A DNA stretch of 64,000 nt from Arthrobacter antioxidans (lineage in GTDB: Bacteria > Actinomycetota > Actinomycetes > Actinomycetales > Micrococcaceae). The position numbers and the translations under genes were made by a program. The notes under the pieces are model-generated. The model had not been told where the DNA came from. It saw only the letters and a program-made list of their open reading frames with translations, and made no database searches. Within the stretch, counting starts at the first letter, position 1. Each line of letters opens with the position of its first letter. Location of the stretch: the NCBI RefSeq assembly GCF_023100725.1, contig NZ_CP095501.1:1178001-1242000 (forward strand). The letters run 5' to 3'. This document shows, piece by piece, positions 60,670 to 64,000 of this stretch.

Positions 60670-62303
60670 TCCCTCTCATGAGTGCGGGCGTCCGCGTCCC
60701 GCTCCAGACCGCGGAGACGACGACGGTCGGCTCGCCGCTGCTCAACATCACCATCTTCGGACTGTTCGTCGCCGTCACCCTGGTGATCGTGCTCCGGGCG
60801 AGCCGCAACAACAAGACCGCGGCCGACTACTACGCCGCAGGCCGCTCCTTCACCGGCGGGCAGAACGGCACCGCGATCGCGGGGGACTACCTCTCGGCGG
60901 CGTCGTTCCTCGGCATCGTCGGCGCGATCGCCATCAACGGCTATGACGGGTTCCTGTACTCGATCGGCTTCCTCGTCGCGTGGCTCGTGGCGCTGCTGCT
61001 GGTCGCGGAGCTCCTCCGCAACACCGGCAAGTTCACCATGGCGGATGTGCTCTCCTTCCGCCTGAAGCAGCGTCCCGTCCGCATCGCCGCGGCCATCACC
61101 ACGCTGGCCGTCTGCTTCTTCTACCTCCTCGCGCAGATGGCGGGCGCCGGTGGGCTCGTCTCGCTGCTGCTCGGCATCGACGACCGCCTCGGCCAGTCCC
61201 TGGTCATCACGGTCGTCGGCGTGCTGATGATCATGTACGTCCTCATCGGCGGCATGAAGGGCACCACCTGGGTGCAGATCATCAAGGCCTGCCTGCTGAT
61301 CGCCGGCGCGTTCATCATGACCGTCTGGGTCCTGGCCATCCACGGCTTCAACCTCTCCACGCTGCTCGGTGCGGCGATCGAGACCTCGGGCAACGCGGCC
61401 ATCACGAGCCCCGGCCTGCAGTACGGCCTCAGCTCCATCACGCGCCTCGACTTCCTCTCGCTGGCGCTCGCGCTCGTGCTCGGCACCGCGGCCCTGCCGC
61501 ACGTGCTCATGCGCTTCTACACCGTCCCGACGGCGAAGGAGGCCCGTCGGTCCGTGGTCTGGGCCATCTGGCTCATCGGCGCGTTCTACCTCTTCACGCT
61601 CGTCCTCGGCTACGGTGCCAGCGCGCTGATCGGCTCGGACCGCATCCTGGCCGCTCCGGGCGGCGTGAACTCGGCGGCCCCGCTGCTCGCCTACGAGCTC
61701 GGCGGGTCGATCCTCCTCGGACTCATCTCCGCCGTCGCCTTCGCCACGATCCTCGCGGTCGTCGCAGGCCTGACCATCACCGCCGCGGCCTCCTTCGCCC
61801 ACGACATCTACGCGAGCGTCATCCGCAAGGGCAAGGTCAACCCCGACGGCGAGGTCAAGGTGGCACGACGCACCGTCATCGTGATCGGCCTGCTCTCGAT
61901 CGCAGGCGGCATCGGCGCGCAGGGCCAGAACGTCGCGTTCCTCGTGGCGCTCGCCTTCGCCGTGGCGGCCAGCGCCAACCTGCCGACCATCCTCTACTCG
62001 CTGTTCTGGAAGAGGTTCAACACCCAGGGTGCGGTCTGGAGCATGTACGGCGGCCTCGGCTCGGCGATCCTGCTGATCGCGCTCTCGCCCGTCGTCTCCG
62101 GCGGCGAGAAGTCGATGATCCAGGGCGCCGACTTCTCGGTGTTCCCGCTCAGCAACCCGGGCATCGTCTCGATCCCGCTGGCGTTCTTCCTCGGCTGGCT
62201 GGGCACCACGCTCTCCCGGACCCCGGAGGACCCGATGAAGCAGGCCGAGATGGAGGTGCGCTCGCTGACCGGTGTCGGAGCCGAGAAGGCCACCGACCAC
62301 TGA
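60666..62303 (+). CDS. ActP/MctC-like sodium:monocarboxylate symporter
   Basis: A 545-residue SSS transporter: ADYYAAGRSFTGGQNGTAIA, GDYLSAASFLGIVGAIAING, FTMADVLSFRLKQRPVRIAA, TVVGVLMIMYVLIGGMKGTT, LGTAALPHVLMRFYTVPTAK and ILAVVAGLTITAAASFAHDI. These are the marks of the cation/acetate symporter group. Likely substrates are acetate, propionate or pyruvate with Na+ or H+. ATG at 60666 (GGTGGAAAG upstream) overlaps the DUF485 stop; a later ATG at 60678 is possible. Confidence 0.92.
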   Translation: MIPLMSAGVRVPLQTAETTTVGSPLLNITIFGLFVAVTLVIVLRASRNNKTAADYYAAGRSFTGGQNGTAIAGDYLSAASFLGIVGAIAINGYDGFLYSIGFLVAWLVALLLVAELLRNTGKFTMADVLSFRLKQRPVRIAAAITTLAVCFFYLLAQMAGAGGLVSLLLGIDDRLGQSLVITVVGVLMIMYVLIGGMKGTTWVQIIKACLLIAGAFIMTVWVLAIHGFNLSTLLGAAIETSGNAAITSPGLQYGLSSITRLDFLSLALALVLGTAALPHVLMRFYTVPTAKEARRSVVWAIWLIGAFYLFTLVLGYGASALIGSDRILAAPGGVNSAAPLLAYELGGSILLGLISAVAFATILAVVAGLTITAAASFAHDIYASVIRKGKVNPDGEVKVARRTVIVIGLLSIAGGIGAQGQNVAFLVALAFAVAASANLPTILYSLFWKRFNTQGAVWSMYGGLGSAILLIALSPVVSGGEKSMIQGADFSVFPLSNPGIVSIPLAFFLGWLGTTLSRTPEDPMKQAEMEVRSLTGVGAEKATDH

Positions 62304-62327
62304 TCCGGTCCACCTGAGCACTGCCGG

Positions 62328-62355
62328 AGCCGCCCCACCGCATGGTGGGGCGGCT
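62328..62355. terminator. bidirectional terminator hairpin
   Basis: AGCCGCCCCACC (62328-62339) pairs perfectly with GGTGGGGCGGCT (62344-62355) around GCAT, followed by TCGTCC. It lies between the convergent symporter and Lrp genes. Confidence 0.8.
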
Positions 62356-62377
62356 TCGTCCGTTCAGCGAGGGGCGA

Positions 62378-62854
62378 TCAGGACGTCGGTCGCGGTCCGC
62401 GGGCCAGCAGCGGCTCGACCCGGAACGGGATCAGCTCGCCCATGGCCAGGGAGGTGTCGCAGCGCTCCACACCGTCGCACGCGAGGATCTTGCCGTTGAT
62501 CCGGAACAGGTCCTCGGCGTCGACGGCGACCACGCGGACCAGGATGTCGGCCTGCCCGGTCAGGCCGAAGGCCTCGATGACCTCGGGCACCGCGGCGATG
62601 CTGCGGGTGATGGCCGCCAGTTCCCGCTGCTGCACATGGACGTGGATGAACGCCGTCAGGGGGTAGCCGAGGGCCGCGGTGCTGATGCGCCGCTCGAAGG
62701 AGAGGAAGACGCCCTTCTTCTCGAGCTGCGCCATCCTCGCCTGGACCGTGTTCCGGGACAGGCCCAGCTTCTGGGCGAGGGCGACGACGGTGCGCCGGGG
62801 GTCCTTCGCCAGGGCCTGCAGCAGGCGTGTGTCGGTGAGGTCCAGGGGATGCAT
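62378..62854 (-). CDS. Lrp/AsnC-family regulator
   Basis: A 158-residue regulator: N-terminal HTH (LDLTDTRLLQALAKDPRRTV, LGLSRNTVQARMAQLEKKG) and C-terminal RAM effector domain (TAFIHVHVQQRELAAI, EAFGLTGQADILVRVVAVDAE). It is divergent from the E1-alpha gene, the arrangement of BkdR-type regulators that sense branched-chain amino acids or keto acids. ATG at 62854 is preferred to 62872. Effector and targets are inference. Confidence 0.88.
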   Translation of the reverse strand: MHPLDLTDTRLLQALAKDPRRTVVALAQKLGLSRNTVQARMAQLEKKGVFLSFERRISTAALGYPLTAFIHVHVQQRELAAITRSIAAVPEVIEAFGLTGQADILVRVVAVDAEDLFRINGKILACDGVERCDTSLAMGELIPFRVEPLLARGPRPTS

Positions 62855-63042
62855 AGTGCGCAACGCTAACACGGCCCTCGCGACCCCGGCAGGGCACTCT
62901 GCTCAATCGGAGGCGTTCCGGTTGTGCCGCCTGTGCGGTGTGAGTAGGGTCACAATCACTTCGGGCAACGGCGCCCGGATTCCCTCCCAGCCGTGCGGAC
63001 AGCCGGCGGAGGGTCCTCTGCGAACTGCGAAGGTTGCGTGCA

Positions 63043-64000
63043 ATGGCTCAGGACGGCACCCGGCCAGGACCGGGATCCACCGGCGGGATCGACGACGCCG
63101 CACCGGCGGGCGGGACGGTGCTCCCGGGCCCCGCCCATGCGGGGGCGGACGACCTCGTCCAGCTCATCGACCACCTCGGTGTCCGCCACGCCCACGCACG
63201 CTACGACGCGCTCGTGGCCGACGTCGACGGCGCCGCGCTGCAGAAGCTCTACGAGGACATGGTGGTGGTACGGCGCATCGACGCCGAGGCCACCGCGCTC
63301 CAGCGCCAGGGGGAGCTGGCCCTCTGGCCGCCCCTGCTGGGACAGGAGGCGGCGCAGATCGGGTCCGGCCGCGCCCTGCGTGCCGACGACTTCGTGTTCT
63401 CCAGCTACCGGGAGAACGCCGTCGCCTACTGCCGCGGCGTGGACCTCGCGGACATCCTCCGGGTCTGGCGGGGCAACGCGTCCTCGGGCTGGGACCCGTA
63501 CACGATCAACATGGCCACCCCGCAGGTCATCATCGGGGCGCAGACCCTCCACGCCACGGGGTACGCGATGGGCATCGTCAACGACGGCGCCGATTCCGTG
63601 GCGGTCGCCTACTTCGGTGACGGCGCCACGAGCCAGGGCGACGTCAACGAGGCCATGGTCTTCGCCGCCAGCTACCAGGCGCCGGTGATCTTCTTCTGCC
63701 AGAACAACCACTGGGCCATCTCCGAGCCGGTGGGGCTGCAGGCACACGTGCCGATCGCGCGCAGGGCGCCCGGTTTCGGCATCCCGTCCGTGCGCGTGGA
63801 CGGCAACGACGTCCTCGCGTGCCTCGCCGTGACCCGGGAGGCCCTCGCCCGCGCCCGCTCCGGCGGCGGCCCCACCTTCGTCGAGGCCGTCACGTACCGC
63901 ATGGGCCCCCACACGACGGCTGACGATCCCACCCGCTACCGGGACGCCAACGAGCTCGAGGACTGGGCGGCGCGGGACCCGCTGGCCCGCCTCGCGACCC
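63043..64000 (+). CDS. 2-oxoacid dehydrogenase E1 alpha subunit (5' part)
   Basis: The 319 residues seen are the start of a thiamine-diphosphate E1 alpha subunit of pyruvate or branched-chain 2-oxoacid dehydrogenase. Marks are YEDMVVVRRIDAEATALQRQ, PPLLGQEAAQIGSG, FSSYREN, and the ThDP motif YFGDGATSQGDVNEAM running to CQNNHWAIS. GTFVEAVTYRMGPHTTADDP-type phosphorylation-loop sequence is near the end. The first about 50 residues are Gly/Pro-rich. The divergent Lrp gene favours a branched-chain (Bkd) complex. The gene runs off the window. Confidence 0.92.
   Translation, partial: MAQDGTRPGPGSTGGIDDAAPAGGTVLPGPAHAGADDLVQLIDHLGVRHAHARYDALVADVDGAALQKLYEDMVVVRRIDAEATALQRQGELALWPPLLGQEAAQIGSGRALRADDFVFSSYRENAVAYCRGVDLADILRVWRGNASSGWDPYTINMATPQVIIGAQTLHATGYAMGIVNDGADSVAVAYFGDGATSQGDVNEAMVFAASYQAPVIFFCQNNHWAISEPVGLQAHVPIARRAPGFGIPSVRVDGNDVLACLAVTREALARARSGGGPTFVEAVTYRMGPHTTADDPTRYRDANELEDWAARDPLARLAT

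Noticed and set aside
1..64000. CRISPR arrays, insertion sequences, rRNA genes or a replication origin
   Set aside because: No regularly spaced repeats, transposase motifs, rRNA sequence or DnaA-box cluster was found.

Overview
The window is high-GC DNA with tightly packed genes, many 1-4 base overlaps (ATGA, TGATG, GTGA) and frequent GTG starts. The gene set (SAM-IV riboswitch before metY-metX, a tandem-motif DivIVA-like protein after cdsA, an IclR-controlled hut cluster, a Zur regulon with a Cys-free L36 paralogue) points to an actinobacterium, most likely Micrococcaceae (Arthrobacter-like). This assignment is inference from gene content; no rRNA gene is present. No insertion sequence, phage, CRISPR array or replication origin was recognised.

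1-10.5 kb: the end of a KhtTU-type K+/H+ antiporter pair; a siderophore-interacting reductase with a DtxR-like box; and a histidine-utilisation locus. hutH lies on the minus strand. Diverging from it are an IclR regulator, hutU, an M20 amidohydrolase, hutF and hutI, so histidine goes to formylglutamate, with the M20 enzyme the probable substitute for HutG.

10.5-19.4 kb: a zinc-starvation island. A strong Zur box precedes a COG0523/CobW-like protein, rpmJ2 (zinc-free L36) and a ferredoxin-like protein. A short ArsR protein follows. Then comes a five-gene minus-strand operon, with every junction overlapping by 4 bases: two Opp/Dpp ATPases, an MFS exporter, a lipoprotein binding protein and a fused DppB-DppC permease, preceded by two Zur-like boxes. 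This is the transporter set of a staphylopine (Cnt)-type metallophore system without its biosynthetic genes. A double DUF1540 protein lies just beyond. The hut-COG0523 neighbourhood resembles the zinc/histidine link known in Acinetobacter.

19.5-48.5 kb: mostly housekeeping: CPBP protease, VOC protein, metY-metX, hydrolases, an M28 secreted aminopeptidase, glyS, an acyltransferase, a decayed DUF1295 gene, YibE/F, dus, dgt, dnaG, tRNA-Asn, an SDR/DUF2867 protein, two MFS transporters, a holin-family protein, a CDP-alcohol phosphatidyltransferase, a DMT transporter and a glycosyltransferase.

48.5-56.2 kb: a tRNA with CAU anticodon, an acyl-CoA dehydrogenase behind a perfect 16-base palindrome, an M23 protein, and the classical rpsB-tsf-pyrH-frr-cdsA cluster followed by the DivIVA-like gene.

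56.2-64 kb: two sodium:solute symporters, each with a small membrane partner, around a LytS/LytTR-type two-component system, with a CRP/GlxR-like site before the acetate-type symporter. The window ends with an Lrp/AsnC regulator diverging from an E1-alpha 2-oxoacid dehydrogenase gene cut by the window edge.

At least nine genes have a -10-like hexamer ending exactly 6 bases before the start codon, which suggests that leaderless transcription is common here.
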